DNA from: Leifsonia sp. SCN 70-46
GTDB lineage: Bacteria > Actinomycetota > Actinomycetes > Actinomycetales > Microbacteriaceae
Assembly (NCBI GenBank): GCA_001725325.1
Contig: MEFY01000001.1
Coordinates: 529,214 to 593,213 of the forward strand
Reading direction: 5' to 3'
Length of the DNA: 64,000 nucleotides
Shown here: positions 36,991 to 46,695 of the stretch, in pieces
Layout: every line of letters starts with the position of its first letter
Position numbering within the stretch: position 1 is the first letter of the stretch
Translations under genes and position numbers: made by a program
Notes under the pieces: model-generated
Databases searched by the model: none
What the model was told of the DNA's origin: nothing
Seen by the model: the letters and a program-made list of their open reading frames with translations, nothing else

Positions 36991-37622
36991 TGGGGGTTCC
37001 TTTCGGCGGAGGCCAGCACGTTGGCGAGGCTCTGGTGGAGGTGGACGTGGGTGGCGGAGGCCGCGAGGTCGGCGTCTCCGTCGGCGATCGCGCCGACGAT
37101 GAGCAGGTGCTCCCCCGCCGCGGCGCGCAGCCGCTCGGGGTTGTCCTGCGAGACGCGGCGGATGCGGACGAGGTGGGGGCGCAGGCTGCGCAGCGCGCCC
37201 ACGAGGTAGGGGTTGCCCGTCGCGTCGTCGACGGCGGAGTCGAACCGCGAGACGAGGTCGTAGTACGACGCGTGGTCGCCCACGACGCCGGGCGGCGAGC
37301 GGAACTCCTCGCGGAGCGCCTCGAACACCCGCGGGTCGCGGCGCTCGGCGGCGAGGCGCGCGGCCTTCTGCTCGAGCACCTCGCGCAGCTCGAAGAGCTC
37401 TCGGATGTTCTGGGTCGAGACGGCCGTCACGACGAGGCCGCGGCCGCCCTGGGCCGCGACGAGGCCGTCGGCCGAGAGCCGCCCGAGAGCCTCCCGCAGC
37501 GGCGTGCGCGAGATGCCCAGCCGTTCGGACTGCTCGACCTCGGCGAGCACGGTGCCGGGCGCGAGGCGCCAGTCGAGGATGTCGTCGCGCAGCGTCTGGT
37601 ACGCCTGCTCGCTCGCGCGCAT
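36987..37622 (-). CDS. GntR family regulator of the methylcitrate operon
   Basis: A 211-residue FadR-type GntR protein: wHTH in residues 1-70 ([18 protein letters not shown]) and an FCD ligand domain with the metal-type residues Asp and His in the C-terminal half (HVHLHQSL). It is cotranslated with prpDBC and probably autoregulates them. AGGAGG (37632-37627) precedes the ATG by 4 nt. The likely effector is 2-methylcitrate or a related acid. Confidence 0.88.
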   Translation of the reverse strand: MRASEQAYQTLRDDILDWRLAPGTVLAEVEQSERLGISRTPLREALGRLSADGLVAAQGGRGLVVTAVSTQNIRELFELREVLEQKAARLAAERRDPRVFEALREEFRSPPGVVGDHASYYDLVSRFDSAVDDATGNPYLVGALRSLRPHLVRIRRVSQDNPERLRAAAGEHLLIVGAIADGDADLAASATHVHLHQSLANVLASAERNPQ

Positions 37623-37631
37623 CCTGCCTCC

Positions 37632-37648
37632 TCTGTATACACAGAATA
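37632..37648 (-). promoter_or_regulatory. GntR operator overlapping the prp promoter
   Basis: TGTATACA (37634-37641), a perfect 8-bp dyad in the wider near-palindrome TCTGTATACACAGA, fits FadR/GntR operators. On the minus strand it directly overlaps a TATTCT -10 box (37648-37643), so binding should block transcription of gntR-prpDBC. Confidence 0.5.
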
Positions 37649-37669
37649 GTCAGGTGTGCGCCAGAACCG

Positions 37670-38596
37670 CTAGCTGATGCCCCTGTGTATGCAGAACTGG
37701 TCGAACGCCTCGCGGCTCGTGTAGCGCGGGACGTAGCCGAACACCGTCGTGAGCCGCTCGTTCGAGAGCACCGGCCGGTAGCGCAGGAACCCGACCCGGT
37801 TCGGTCCGTGCACCGTGAGCCGCAGCGCGTGGCCCACCGCGAGCGCCGCCGTGAGCGCCCAGGCCGGCAGCACGAGCGTGCGCTTGCCCAGGGCGGCCGC
37901 GATCTCGCGCACGGTGACCCGGCCGTCGCCCGCGACGTTGTAGATGCCGGGCGGGCCGTCGGTGGCGGCGCGCACCATCGCGCCCACGACGTCGTCGACC
38001 CACACGAACACGAAGGGGCTCTCGGAGCCCGCGATCCGCAGGATGCGCCGCCCCTCCCACAGCCGCGTGATCTGGTTGTCCACCGTCGGGCCGAGGATCG
38101 TGCCGATGCGGAACACGACCTGCTCGAGCTCGGGATGCGCGGAACGGGCCCGCGCGAGCATCTCCTCCACGAGCCGCTTGTGCCTGCTGTACGAGAACTC
38201 GTCGTTGCCGCGCACCGGGTCGTCCTCCGTGAGCCACTCGGGGCTGTCCGCGTGGTACCCGTACGCCGCCCCGCTCGACGAGACGACGAGCCGCCGCACG
38301 CCCGCCTCGAGGCACGCCTCGAGCACCGCGCGGGAGCCCTCGACGTCGACGCGGTGCTCGAGCTCCTCGGGGGCGACCCCGGGGTTCACGATCGACGCGA
38401 GGTGCACGACGGTGGTGATGCCGTGGCGGCGGAACTGCTCGACGAGCGCTGCGCGGTCGGTGACATCCGCGATCTCGTAGCGGACGCCCTCGACCGGCGC
38501 GGCCGGCTCGCGCACGTCGCCGCTCACGACCCGTCCCGCGAGGGCCGCGACGACAGCCGATCCGAGGAACCCGGAGCCGCCCGTGACGTAGATCAT
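37670..38596 (-). CDS. NAD-dependent epimerase/dehydratase
   Basis: A 308-residue extended SDR; the Rossmann motif TGGSGFLG is at 5-12, [12 protein letters not shown] near 115 and the catalytic Tyr-x3-Lys is YSRHK near 139. The fold group includes UDP-sugar epimerases and 3-beta-hydroxysteroid dehydrogenases. ATG 38596 overlaps the symporter stop as ATGA. With an FMO and bile-acid-type symporter in the same operon, a steroid- or terpenoid-like substrate is possible. Confidence 0.87.
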   Translation of the reverse strand: MIYVTGGSGFLGSAVVAALAGRVVSGDVREPAAPVEGVRYEIADVTDRAALVEQFRRHGITTVVHLASIVNPGVAPEELEHRVDVEGSRAVLEACLEAGVRRLVVSSSGAAYGYHADSPEWLTEDDPVRGNDEFSYSRHKRLVEEMLARARSAHPELEQVVFRIGTILGPTVDNQITRLWEGRRILRIAGSESPFVFVWVDDVVGAMVRAATDGPPGIYNVAGDGRVTVREIAAALGKRTLVLPAWALTAALAVGHALRLTVHGPNRVGFLRYRPVLSNERLTTVFGYVPRYTSREAFDQFCIHRGIS

Positions 38597-39501
38597 GCCG
38601 TCGCCGTCGCGCGCGTGCGCCACGCCCAGAACGACGCGAGGCCGAGGCCCGCGATGATGTCCCAGATGCCCCACCAGCCGGCGACGACGGCCATGCCGCC
38701 GAGGCCGTGGAAGAACGCGAAGACGAGACCGAGCCCGAGCCCGGCGTTGCGGATGCCCACCTCGAACGTGACCGCCTTCGCGTCGTAGAGCTTGAGGCCC
38801 CCGAGGCGCGCGCTCGCGTAGCCGAGCAGGAGGGCGACGGCGTCGTGGAGGAACACCGCGAGCAGCACGACGCCGATGAAGGCGATGAAGAAGGCGAAGT
38901 TGCCGATGAGGGCGAGCGCGATGAAGGCGAGCAGCGCGAGAAGGCTGAACCACTTCACGAACGGCTGCACACGGCCGGCGAACCGCCCCCAGCGCTCCTT
39001 GATGAGCAGGCCGAGCGCGAACGGCACCCCGATGACGAGCACGATCTCGAGGAGCATCTGCCACGGGTTGAGGCTCACCTGCACGAGGATGTCGCGCGCC
39101 GTCGGGTGCAGCCCGCCCCACAGCGCGAGGTTGAGGGGCAGCACGACGATGTAGACGACGTTCGTCACCGCGGTCATGCTCACCGAGAGGGCGACGTTGC
39201 CCTTCGACCGGTAGGTGAGCACCTGCGAGATGTTGCCGGGCGGGCAGCACGCCACGAGGATCATGCCGAGCGCGATCGACGCCTGCACCTGCAGCAGGAG
39301 CGTGAGGCCGAACGTCACCGCGGGCAGGAGCACGATCTGCGCGATGAGGGCGATGATGATCGCGCGCGGGGCCTTGAGCACGGCGCGGAAGTCCTGCAGC
39401 GACGTGTCGAGGGCGATGCCGAACATGATGAAGCCCAGCACGATGCTCAGCAGCACGAGCGAGAACGGGCTGAAGTTGAGGACGGCGTCGTCGATGTTCA
39501 C
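38593..39501 (-). CDS. Bile acid:sodium symporter family protein
   Basis: A 302-residue membrane protein with nine to ten helices. The conserved VACCPPGNISQVLTYRSKGNVALS and FEVGIRNAGLGLGL segments are the crossover motifs of the BASS/SBF (ASBT) fold. It imports a small organic anion with Na+; the substrate is not defined. GTG 39501 overlaps the FMO stop (GTGA). Confidence 0.9.
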   Translation of the reverse strand: MNIDDAVLNFSPFSLVLLSIVLGFIMFGIALDTSLQDFRAVLKAPRAIIIALIAQIVLLPAVTFGLTLLLQVQASIALGMILVACCPPGNISQVLTYRSKGNVALSVSMTAVTNVVYIVVLPLNLALWGGLHPTARDILVQVSLNPWQMLLEIVLVIGVPFALGLLIKERWGRFAGRVQPFVKWFSLLALLAFIALALIGNFAFFIAFIGVVLLAVFLHDAVALLLGYASARLGGLKLYDAKAVTFEVGIRNAGLGLGLVFAFFHGLGGMAVVAGWWGIWDIIAGLGLASFWAWRTRATATA

Positions 39502-40751
39502 GTCTTCTCCAATCGGGTGATGGCCTTGCGGACCGCGCGCCGGTACGCGTCCTTGTTCACGTAGTACGACATGCGCTCGAGCTCGAGGTAGCGGTAGCCG
39601 CCCGTGAGGTCGGGCCACGGCCGGGCCGCCTCCGCGCGGAACGCCGCCTGCCGTTCCGGGCGCGCTGCGAGGTAGGCGGCGACGAGGTCGGCCTGCTCGG
39701 CGCGTCCCTGCCAGCCGATGCCGGATGCCTCGATCATCCCGAGCACGAAGAGACCTGAGAACGACGGCGGCACGATGTTGAGGTAGAGGCTCGGCGCCGC
39801 TCCCGTCCAGTTGAGCTCGGCCCGGTCGACCATGGGGTAGTCGAGCGTGTAGCCGGTGGCGAGCAGCACGACGTCGTAGTCCGCGCTCGTGCCGTCGGTG
39901 AAGTGCACGGTGCTGCCGTCGAAGCGCTCGATGCCGGGGACGATCCTCAGGTCGCCCTGGCCGAGGTGGTTCAGCACGAGAGTGTTCACGATGGGATGCG
40001 ACTCGTAGATGCGGTAGTCGGGCTTCGGGAACCCGAAGCGCACGGGGTCGCCCGTGAAGGCGCGCAGCACGCGCGTGTCGATGAACTGCTTGATCCGCGC
40101 GGGGAGCGGGCGGCCCTGGTTGAGCGTGTCGCTCGGCCTGCCGAACAGGTAGCGCGGCACGAAGTAGTACCCCCGGCGCACGGCGAGGTCGACGGATGCC
40201 GCGTGGTGCACGGCGTCGACGGCGATGTCGCACCCGCTGTTGCCCGCGCCCACGATGAGCACGCGCCTGCCGTCGAACAGGCTCGCGTCGCGGTACCCGC
40301 TCGAGTGCAGGAGCTCTCCCGAGAACGTGCCGGGGAAGGCCGGGATGCTCGGCTCCGCGAGCGTGCCGTTGGCGAGGATGACGGCGTCGAAGTGCTCGCC
40401 GTCGACGGACCAGCCGCGGGCATCCCTCGTCACCGACTCGACCCGCGCGCCGAACCGGATGTGCTCGCGCAGGCCGAAGTGGTCGGCGAAGTCGGAGAAG
40501 TACTGCTTGAGCACACGGTGGCCCGGGTAGTCGACGGTGGTCGCCATGGGGAACTCGGCGAACTCGGTGGTCGTGCGCGACGAGATGAGGTGCGCGGACT
40601 CGTACATCGTGCTGCGGGGGTTGTCGATGTCCCACAGGCCGCCCACGTCGCGCGAGGCCTCGAAGACCGTGAACTCCAGTCCGCGCCTCTGCAGCGCCCG
40701 TGCCGCGGCGAGCCCCGACGGGCCCGCGCCGACGATGGCGATCCGTGGCAT
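39498..40751 (-). CDS. Flavin-containing monooxygenase
   Basis: A 417-residue class B flavoprotein monooxygenase. GAGPSG (8-13) binds FAD, the FMO motif F-x-G-x3-H-x3-Y is FSGELLHSSGY near 143, and GAGNSG near 165 binds NADPH. It could oxidise N, S or carbonyl groups. An RBS (GAGGGAAAGGG) and a TAGTCT -10 box lie upstream; it is divergent from hrpA and starts a three-gene coupled operon. Confidence 0.9.
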   Translation of the reverse strand: MPRIAIVGAGPSGLAAARALQRRGLEFTVFEASRDVGGLWDIDNPRSTMYESAHLISSRTTTEFAEFPMATTVDYPGHRVLKQYFSDFADHFGLREHIRFGARVESVTRDARGWSVDGEHFDAVILANGTLAEPSIPAFPGTFSGELLHSSGYRDASLFDGRRVLIVGAGNSGCDIAVDAVHHAASVDLAVRRGYYFVPRYLFGRPSDTLNQGRPLPARIKQFIDTRVLRAFTGDPVRFGFPKPDYRIYESHPIVNTLVLNHLGQGDLRIVPGIERFDGSTVHFTDGTSADYDVVLLATGYTLDYPMVDRAELNWTGAAPSLYLNIVPPSFSGLFVLGMIEASGIGWQGRAEQADLVAAYLAARPERQAAFRAEAARPWPDLTGGYRYLELERMSYYVNKDAYRRAVRKAITRLEKT

Positions 40752-40810
40752 CGTTGCCCTTTCCCTCGCGGAACAGACTATTGGTCGGCACGGCTTACGA
40801 TGTAAGGCTC

Positions 40811-43800
40811 ATGAATCCCGAAGCCGCCCTCACGATCGCCTACCCGGAGTCGCTCCCGGTATCGCAGCGACGCGACGACATCCAGGCCGCGATCCGTGAC
40901 AACCAGGTGCTCATCGTGGCGGGCGCGACGGGCTCGGGCAAGACGACCCAGCTGCCGAAGATGCTGCTCGAGCTCGGCTACGAGAGCATCGGCCACACGC
41001 AGCCGCGGCGCATCGCCGCGCGCACCATCGCGGAGCGCATCGCCGAGGAGCTCGGCGCCCCCGAGCTCGTGGGCTACAAGGTGCGGTTCACCGACACGCT
41101 CGGCCCCGCCGCGCGCATCAAGCTCATGACCGACGGCATCCTGCTCAACGAGATCCACCGCGACCGCGACCTGAAGAAGTACGACGCGATCATCATCGAC
41201 GAGGCGCACGAGCGCAGCCTCACCGTCGACTTCCTGCTCGGCTACCTCAAGCAGCTGCTCCCCCGCCGCCCCGATCTCAAGGTCGTCATCACGTCGGCCA
41301 CGATCGACCCCGAGAGCTTCAGCAGGCACTTCGACAACGCTCCCATCATCGAGGTCTCCGGCCGGACCTACCCGGTCGAGATCCGGTACAGGCCGCTCGT
41401 CGCCGAGATAGCCGAGGACGAGGAGGGAGACCCCTCCGACGACCGCGACTACCTACAGGGCATCAACGACGCGCTCGACGAGCTCGGCCGGGAGGGCGAC
41501 GGCGACGTGCTCGTGTTCCTCTCCGGCGAGAACGAGATCCGCGACGCGGAGGACGCGATCCGCGGGCGCAACCTGCCCGGCACCGAGGTGCTCCCGCTCT
41601 ACGGCCGGCTGAGCGCGGCCGACCAGCACAAGGTGTTCCAGCCGTCGGCGACCGCGGGGACCCGCCGCCGCATCGTGCTGGCGACGAACGTCGCGGAGAC
41701 GAGCCTGACCGTGCCGGGCATCCGGTACGTCATCGACGCCGGCACCGCGCGCATCTCGCGGTACAGCGTGCGCGCCAAGATCCAGCGGCTGCCCATCGAG
41801 GCGATCAGCCAGGCGTCCGCGAACCAGCGGTCCGGGCGGTCCGGGCGCACGAGCGACGGCATCGCGATCAGGCTGTACTCGGAGGAGGACTTCCTGCGGC
41901 GGCCCGAGTTCACCGAGCCCGAGATCCTGCGCACGAACCTCGCCGCGGTCATCCTGCAGATGATCTCGCTCGGGCTCGGCGACATCGCGAGCTTCCCGTT
42001 CCTGCAGCCGCCCGACTCGCGCGGCATCAAAGACGGCCTCGACCTGCTCAAGGAGCTGCACGCCGTCACCGCCGACAACCGCATCACCACGGTCGGCAAG
42101 CAGCTCAGCCAGCTGCCCATCGACCCGCGCCTCGCGCGCATGGTCGTGGAGTCGAAGCGGCAGGGCACGACGCGCGAGGTCATGGCGATCGTCGCGGGCC
42201 TGAGCATCCAGGACCCGCGCGAGCGCCCCCTCGAGAAGCGCCCGCAGGCCGACCAGCAGCACGCGCGCTTCGTCGACCCGACGAGCGACTTCCTCACCCT
42301 GCTCAACCTCTGGAACTACCTCGAGGAGAAGCAGAAGGAGCTCTCGGGCAACCAGTTCCGCCGCCAGATCAAGGGCGAGTACCTCAACTACCTGCGCGTG
42401 CGCGAGTGGCAGGACGTCTACCGCCAGCTCGCGCGCATGGCACGCCCGCTCGGGCTGCACGTGGGCGACCCGCACATCAACCCCGACGGCATCCACCGCT
42501 CCCTGCTCGCGGGACTGCTCAGCCAGATCGGCCTGCGCGACCTCGCCAAGAAGGACTACGCGGGTGCCCGCGGCACGCGGTTCGTGATCTTCCCCGGCTC
42601 CGCGCTCGCCAAGAAGCAGCCCGCAGCCGTCATGAGCGCCGAGCTCGTCGAGACCAGCCGGCTCTTCGCGAGGATGAACGCCGCCATCGACCCCGCGTGG
42701 GCCGAGCACATCGCGGGCGACCTCGTGAAGCGCACCTACTCCGAGCCGCACTGGGAGAAGAAGCAGGGCTCCGTCGTCGCCTACGAGCGCGCGACGCTCT
42801 ACGGCGTGCCCATCATCGTGAAACGGCGCATCCAGTTCTCGCGCATCGACCTGCCGTACGCGCGCGAGCTCTTCATCCGGCACGCGCTCGTCGAGGGCGA
42901 GTGGGATGCCCGGCTCCCCTTCGACGCCGCCAACCGCGCGCTGCGCAAGGAGCTCGCGGAGATCGAGGAGCGCACGCGCCGGCGCGACATCCTCTTCGAC
43001 GACGAGGCGATATTCGAGTTCTACAACCGCCGCATCCCGCACGAGGTCGCGAGCACGCGCGACTTCGAGGGCTGGTGGAAGAAGGCCCGCACCGAGACGC
43101 CCGACCTGCTCACGATGACGCGCGCCGACCTGCTGGGCGAGGATGACGACGAACCCGCCGACACCGGGCTGCCGAGCGAGTGGCGCCAGGGCGACCAGAC
43201 GCTCAGGCTCGCGTACCGCTTCGAGCCGGGCGCGGCCGACGACGGCGTGACGGTCACGGTGCCGCTGCCGCTGCTCGCGGGCCTGCGCGCGGACGGGTTC
43301 GACTGGCAGGTGCCGGGCTTCCGCGAGGAGCTCGTGACGGCGCTCATCAAGGCCCTCCCGAAGCACATCCGCAAGAACGTCGTGCCCGCGGGCGACTGGG
43401 CGCGCAAGCTGCTCGTCGACGCGGACGTGTCGGTGCCGCTCACGACCTACCTCGCGCGTGAAATCGCCGCGCAGACCTACACGGCGGTCACGGAGAAGGA
43501 CTTCGACTGGGAGCGCGTGCCCCCGCACCTGCGCGTGACGTTCGCCGTCGTCGACGAGCGCGGCCGGCGGCTCGCCGCGGGCAAGACGCTGAGCGCGCTG
43601 CAGGCGAGCCTCAAGCCCGCCGCGCGCGCGAGCGTCGCGAAGGTCGTCGAGACGCCCCGCAACACCGTCGAGCGCTCGGGCATCACGGCGTGGGACTTCG
43701 ACTCCCTCGACCGCACGCGCGACGTCAAGCACGGCGGCAACACGATCCGCGCCTATCCCGCCCTCGTCGACGAGGGCGCCTCGGTCGCGATCCGCCTCAT

Positions 43801-44521
43801 GAGCACGGCGCACGACCAGGCCGCGGCGCACGGCGCCGGTGTGCGCAGGCTCCTGCTGCTCGCGATCCCGTCGCCGCTCGGCTACGTGCAGGAGCACCTC
43901 ACGACGAACGAGAAGCTCGTGCTCGCGCAGTCGCCCTACCGCGGCAACGCGGCCCTGTTCGCCGACTGCATGGCCGCGTGCGTCGACGCCGTCGTGGGCG
44001 GCCGCGAGATCTGGACGCGCGCCGAGTTCGAGGCCGCGCGCGACGAGGTGTCAGCGACGATCGTCGACTCGCTGTTCCAGACCGTGGCGCTCGTCTCGCG
44101 CATCGTCGCCGCCTCGCGCGCCACAGACAAGGCGATCAAGGATGCGACGAGCATCGCCCTCATCGCGCCCCTCGGCGACGCCCGTGCGCAGCTCGACGCC
44201 CTCGTCTTCGACGGATTCGTGGGCCGCACGGGCCTCGACCGGCTGCGCCGCCTCCCCCTCTACCTCGACGGGATCGTGCACCGCGTGAGCCGGCTCGCCG
44301 AGAACCCGGGCAGGGACAGGGTGTGGATGTCGGAGGTCGAGCTCGCCACGGCCCGCTACCGGGACGCGGGCGGGGAGCTGCCGCTCGCCGCGGGGGCGGA
44401 GCCGCGCATCATCCGCGCCCGCTGGATGCTCGAGGAGCTGCGGCTCAGCCTCTTCGCCCAGCACCTGCCGACCGCCGAGCCCGTGAGCGTGCAGCGGATC
44501 GTGAAGGTTCTGTCAGCCTGA
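40811..44521 (+). CDS. hrpA: ATP-dependent RNA helicase HrpA
   Basis: A 1236-residue DEAH-box helicase. Walker A GATGSGKT is at 38-45, DEAH in IIIDEAHERS near 127, SAT near 158, and the QRSGRSGR motif VI near 338. The helicase-associated, OB-fold and long DUF3418 C-terminal domains follow, as in HrpA. It is implicated in mRNA processing and resolving stalled ribosomes. TACGAT (40796-40801) lies 9 nt before the ATG. Confidence 0.95.
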   Translation: MNPEAALTIAYPESLPVSQRRDDIQAAIRDNQVLIVAGATGSGKTTQLPKMLLELGYESIGHTQPRRIAARTIAERIAEELGAPELVGYKVRFTDTLGPAARIKLMTDGILLNEIHRDRDLKKYDAIIIDEAHERSLTVDFLLGYLKQLLPRRPDLKVVITSATIDPESFSRHFDNAPIIEVSGRTYPVEIRYRPLVAEIAEDEEGDPSDDRDYLQGINDALDELGREGDGDVLVFLSGENEIRDAEDAIRGRNLPGTEVLPLYGRLSAADQHKVFQPSATAGTRRRIVLATNVAETSLTVPGIRYVIDAGTARISRYSVRAKIQRLPIEAISQASANQRSGRSGRTSDGIAIRLYSEEDFLRRPEFTEPEILRTNLAAVILQMISLGLGDIASFPFLQPPDSRGIKDGLDLLKELHAVTADNRITTVGKQLSQLPIDPRLARMVVESKRQGTTREVMAIVAGLSIQDPRERPLEKRPQADQQHARFVDPTSDFLTLLNLWNYLEEKQKELSGNQFRRQIKGEYLNYLRVREWQDVYRQLARMARPLGLHVGDPHINPDGIHRSLLAGLLSQIGLRDLAKKDYAGARGTRFVIFPGSALAKKQPAAVMSAELVETSRLFARMNAAIDPAWAEHIAGDLVKRTYSEPHWEKKQGSVVAYERATLYGVPIIVKRRIQFSRIDLPYARELFIRHALVEGEWDARLPFDAANRALRKELAEIEERTRRRDILFDDEAIFEFYNRRIPHEVASTRDFEGWWKKARTETPDLLTMTRADLLGEDDDEPADTGLPSEWRQGDQTLRLAYRFEPGAADDGVTVTVPLPLLAGLRADGFDWQVPGFREELVTALIKALPKHIRKNVVPAGDWARKLLVDADVSVPLTTYLAREIAAQTYTAVTEKDFDWERVPPHLRVTFAVVDERGRRLAAGKTLSALQASLKPAARASVAKVVETPRNTVERSGITAWDFDSLDRTRDVKHGGNTIRAYPALVDEGASVAIRLMSTAHDQAAAHGAGVRRLLLLAIPSPLGYVQEHLTTNEKLVLAQSPYRGNAALFADCMAACVDAVVGGREIWTRAEFEAARDEVSATIVDSLFQTVALVSRIVAASRATDKAIKDATSIALIAPLGDARAQLDALVFDGFVGRTGLDRLRRLPLYLDGIVHRVSRLAENPGRDRVWMSEVELATARYRDAGGELPLAAGAEPRIIRARWMLEELRLSLFAQHLPTAEPVSVQRIVKVLSA

Positions 44522-44617
44522 TGCGCGGCATCAGTCATTCGGGGACGGGACCGCGCCGCCAGTCGGACTAGCCTGTTATGGGCGCACAGCCGCGCCCATC
44601 CCGAGAGAGGCCCTGCA

Positions 44618-45454
44618 GTGCCGCACGCTCCCCGCACAGTGTCCGCCGAGATCGCACGCTCCTGGCTGCTGGTCGCCGCGACCAAGCCCGAGACCTTCGA
44701 CGCCGCCGAGGCCTCGCGCGCCGACCAGATCATCCTCGACATCGAGGACGCGGTCGACCCCGCGCTCAAGCCGGGCGCGCGCGACGACGTCGCCTCGTGG
44801 CTAGCCAGCGGCGGCAGCGGCTGGGTGCGCATCAACGACCGCACGAGCGACTTCTGGTCGGGGGATGTCGACGCGCTCGTCGGACTGCCCGGACTGCTCG
44901 GAGTCATGCTCGCCAAGGCCGAGTCGCCCGCCCACGTCACCGAGACCTACGACCGCCTGCACGGGCAGACCCCCGTCATCGCGCTCGTGGAGTCGGCCCT
45001 CGGCATCGAGGAGGCCGCCAACATCGCCCGCGCGCGCGGCGCCTACCGCCTCGCGTTCGGCAGCGGCGACTACCGCCGCGACACCGGCACCGCCGCCGAC
45101 GACATGGCCATGGCCTACCCGCGCTCGCGCCTCGTCGTCGCGTCGCGCGTCGGCAACCTGCCCGGCCCCATCGACGGCCCGACCGTCGGATCGAACCACC
45201 CCGTGCTGCGCGAGCAGGGCGCCCACGCCGTCGCGCTCGGCATGACCGGCAAGCTGTGCCTCGACGTCGAGCAGCTGCCGATCATCAACGAGGTCATCTC
45301 GCCGACCCGCTCCGACGTTGCGTGGGCGCGTGACTTCCTCGAAGACTTCGAGGCACGAGGCCGCGTCATCCGCGACGGGTCCGACCTGCCGCGCCTCGGC
45401 CGCGCCCAGAAGATCGACAAGCTCGCGCGCGCGTTCGGGGTCGAGCCGGCCTAG
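44618..45454 (+). CDS. HpcH/HpaI aldolase / citrate lyase beta-like protein
   Basis: A 278-residue CitE-like TIM-barrel lyase with RADQIILDIEDAVDP (metal Asp/Glu), VRINDR, and LVESALGIEEAANI followed by FGSGDYRRD. It should cleave or form a C-C bond in an acyl-CoA such as a malyl- or citramalyl-CoA. A TAGCCT box (44569-44574) and an RBS (GAGAGAGG) precede the GTG, so this gene has a true leader. Confidence 0.86.
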   Translation: MPHAPRTVSAEIARSWLLVAATKPETFDAAEASRADQIILDIEDAVDPALKPGARDDVASWLASGGSGWVRINDRTSDFWSGDVDALVGLPGLLGVMLAKAESPAHVTETYDRLHGQTPVIALVESALGIEEAANIARARGAYRLAFGSGDYRRDTGTAADDMAMAYPRSRLVVASRVGNLPGPIDGPTVGSNHPVLREQGAHAVALGMTGKLCLDVEQLPIINEVISPTRSDVAWARDFLEDFEARGRVIRDGSDLPRLGRAQKIDKLARAFGVEPA

Positions 45455-45482
45455 CCGGCAGAGATCCTCGACGGCTGCGCAC

Positions 45483-45555
45483 AATTCAGGCTGCGCGGTC
45501 ACGGATGCCCGCCGAAGCGCTTGACCGCGTCCCCGCGCGCCATCCAGCCTGAGTT
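45483..45555. repeat. Two-tier gene-end hairpin
   Basis: Outer arms AATTCAGGCTG (45483-45493) and CAGCCTGAGTT (45545-45555) pair with one G-U; inner arms CGCGGTCA (45494-45501) and TGACCGCG (45522-45529) are perfect. The centre has CGGATGCCCGC. It occupies the gap between the lyase (ends 45454) and iclR (starts 45597), so it may terminate the lyase transcript; it has the same outer-plus-inner layout as the element at 51111. Confidence 0.55.
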
Positions 45556-45596
45556 CTTCACGCGGCGAGGGCCCCAGCGGATGCCAGACTTGCGGC

Positions 45597-46346
45597 ATGG
45601 CAGGCCGCATCACCACCCCCGGCGAGTCCGTGCTCGTGCGGGCATCCCTGCTGCTGCGCGCCTTCAGCGAGGATGAGCCCGAGCTCGACCTCGCCGCGCT
45701 CGCGGCCCGCTCGGGGCTGCCGCGCTCGACGGTGCACCGCATCGCGACGGAGCTCGCGACCCTCGGCCTGCTCGACCGCACGTCCGGCGGCTTCGCCGTC
45801 GGCACGGGCCTGTGGGAGATCGGCGAGCTCTCGCCCGTGAGCCTGCGGCTGCGCGAGGGCGCCCTGCCGCACCTGCTCGAGCTCTACGCGGCCACCGGGG
45901 AGAACGTGCACCTCGCCCTGCTCGCGGGCACCGAGGCGCTCTACGTCGCGCGGCTCACCGGCCCTGGATCCGTGCCGACGCTCAGCCGCATGGGCGGTCG
46001 CCTCCCGCTGCACACGACGGGCGTCGGCAAGGCGCTGCTCGCGACGAGGGATGCCGCGTGGCTCGACGACTACTTCGCGCTGCCGCGCGAGCGCGAGACC
46101 ATCCACTCCGTGACCGACGAGGCCGCGCTGCGGGCGGAGATCGCGCACACGCGCGAGACCGGCTACGCGACGACGCGGCAGGAGATGACGCTCGGCAACG
46201 TGTCGATCGCCGCGGCGCTCCCGCCCCTCGCGGGGCTGCCGCCCGCCGCCGTGGGCGTCGTGACCCACCTGGGCCGCGCCGACGAGGGCAGGCTCGCGCC
46301 GCTCATCCTGCGCACCGCCGCGGAGATCGGGCGCGACCTGGGCTGA
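45597..46346 (+). CDS. IclR family transcriptional regulator
   Basis: A 249-residue IclR protein: N-terminal wHTH (RSGLPRSTVHRIATEL near 40-55) and C-terminal effector domain (GVGKALLA near 145, THLGRADEG near 223). It sits before pcaHGBDC and is a candidate regulator of that block. CAGACT lies 6 nt before the ATG (leaderless candidate). Confidence 0.88.
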   Translation: MAGRITTPGESVLVRASLLLRAFSEDEPELDLAALAARSGLPRSTVHRIATELATLGLLDRTSGGFAVGTGLWEIGELSPVSLRLREGALPHLLELYAATGENVHLALLAGTEALYVARLTGPGSVPTLSRMGGRLPLHTTGVGKALLATRDAAWLDDYFALPRERETIHSVTDEAALRAEIAHTRETGYATTRQEMTLGNVSIAAALPPLAGLPPAAVGVVTHLGRADEGRLAPLILRTAAEIGRDLG

Positions 46347-46430
46347 GCCGGTGGGTCGCTCTCGGGCTCGACACCCGGTCCGCTCGCGCGCCCGCTCCGG
46401 CTCCCGGCCCCGCTCCCGCTCGTCGACCCC

Positions 46431-46515
46431 GCCCCCTGAAACGATCCAAAGGCCAGTTCTTACGAAGGATGCGGGCACTCCCGTCAAAAGTGGCCTTTGG
46501 ATCGTTTCACGGGGC
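46431..46515. repeat. Long hairpin downstream of iclR
   Basis: Arms TGAAACGATCCAAAGGCCA and TGGCCTTTGGATCGTTTCA are perfect over 19 bp and extend through CCCC/GGGG. The 30-odd nt loop contains AAGGATGCGGGC (46465-46476). It lies in the 349-bp gap before pcaH and probably terminates the iclR transcript. Confidence 0.65.
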
Positions 46516-46525
46516 AGCCGCGATA

Positions 46526-46593
46526 GGCACGCACGGGGGGCGGACGCGGGCCCGCGAGAGGCACGCACGGGCGGCGGGCGCGGGCCCGCGGGA
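46526..46593 (+). repeat. 34-bp tandem duplication, GC-rich
   Basis: Two adjacent imperfect copies of a unit starting GGCACGCACGGG and ending CGGGCCCGCG(A/G)GA (46526-46559, 46560-46593) lie upstream of pcaH. Each holds a CGCGGGCCCGCG palindrome. The rest of 46594-46695 is very GC-rich with no clear -10 box. Confidence 0.55.
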
Positions 46594-46695
46594 GGCACCA
46601 CGGAGCGCGGGCGCGCGCGGGCGCGGGCGACGCGCACGCTCACTGAGTGGGACCGGTCGCTGGACCCCGGGCATACCCGCCGCGAGGCTTGCCGC

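Noticed and set aside
46526..46593. CRISPR-like repeats
   Set aside because: Only two directly abutting imperfect units without spacers and no cas genes in the window.
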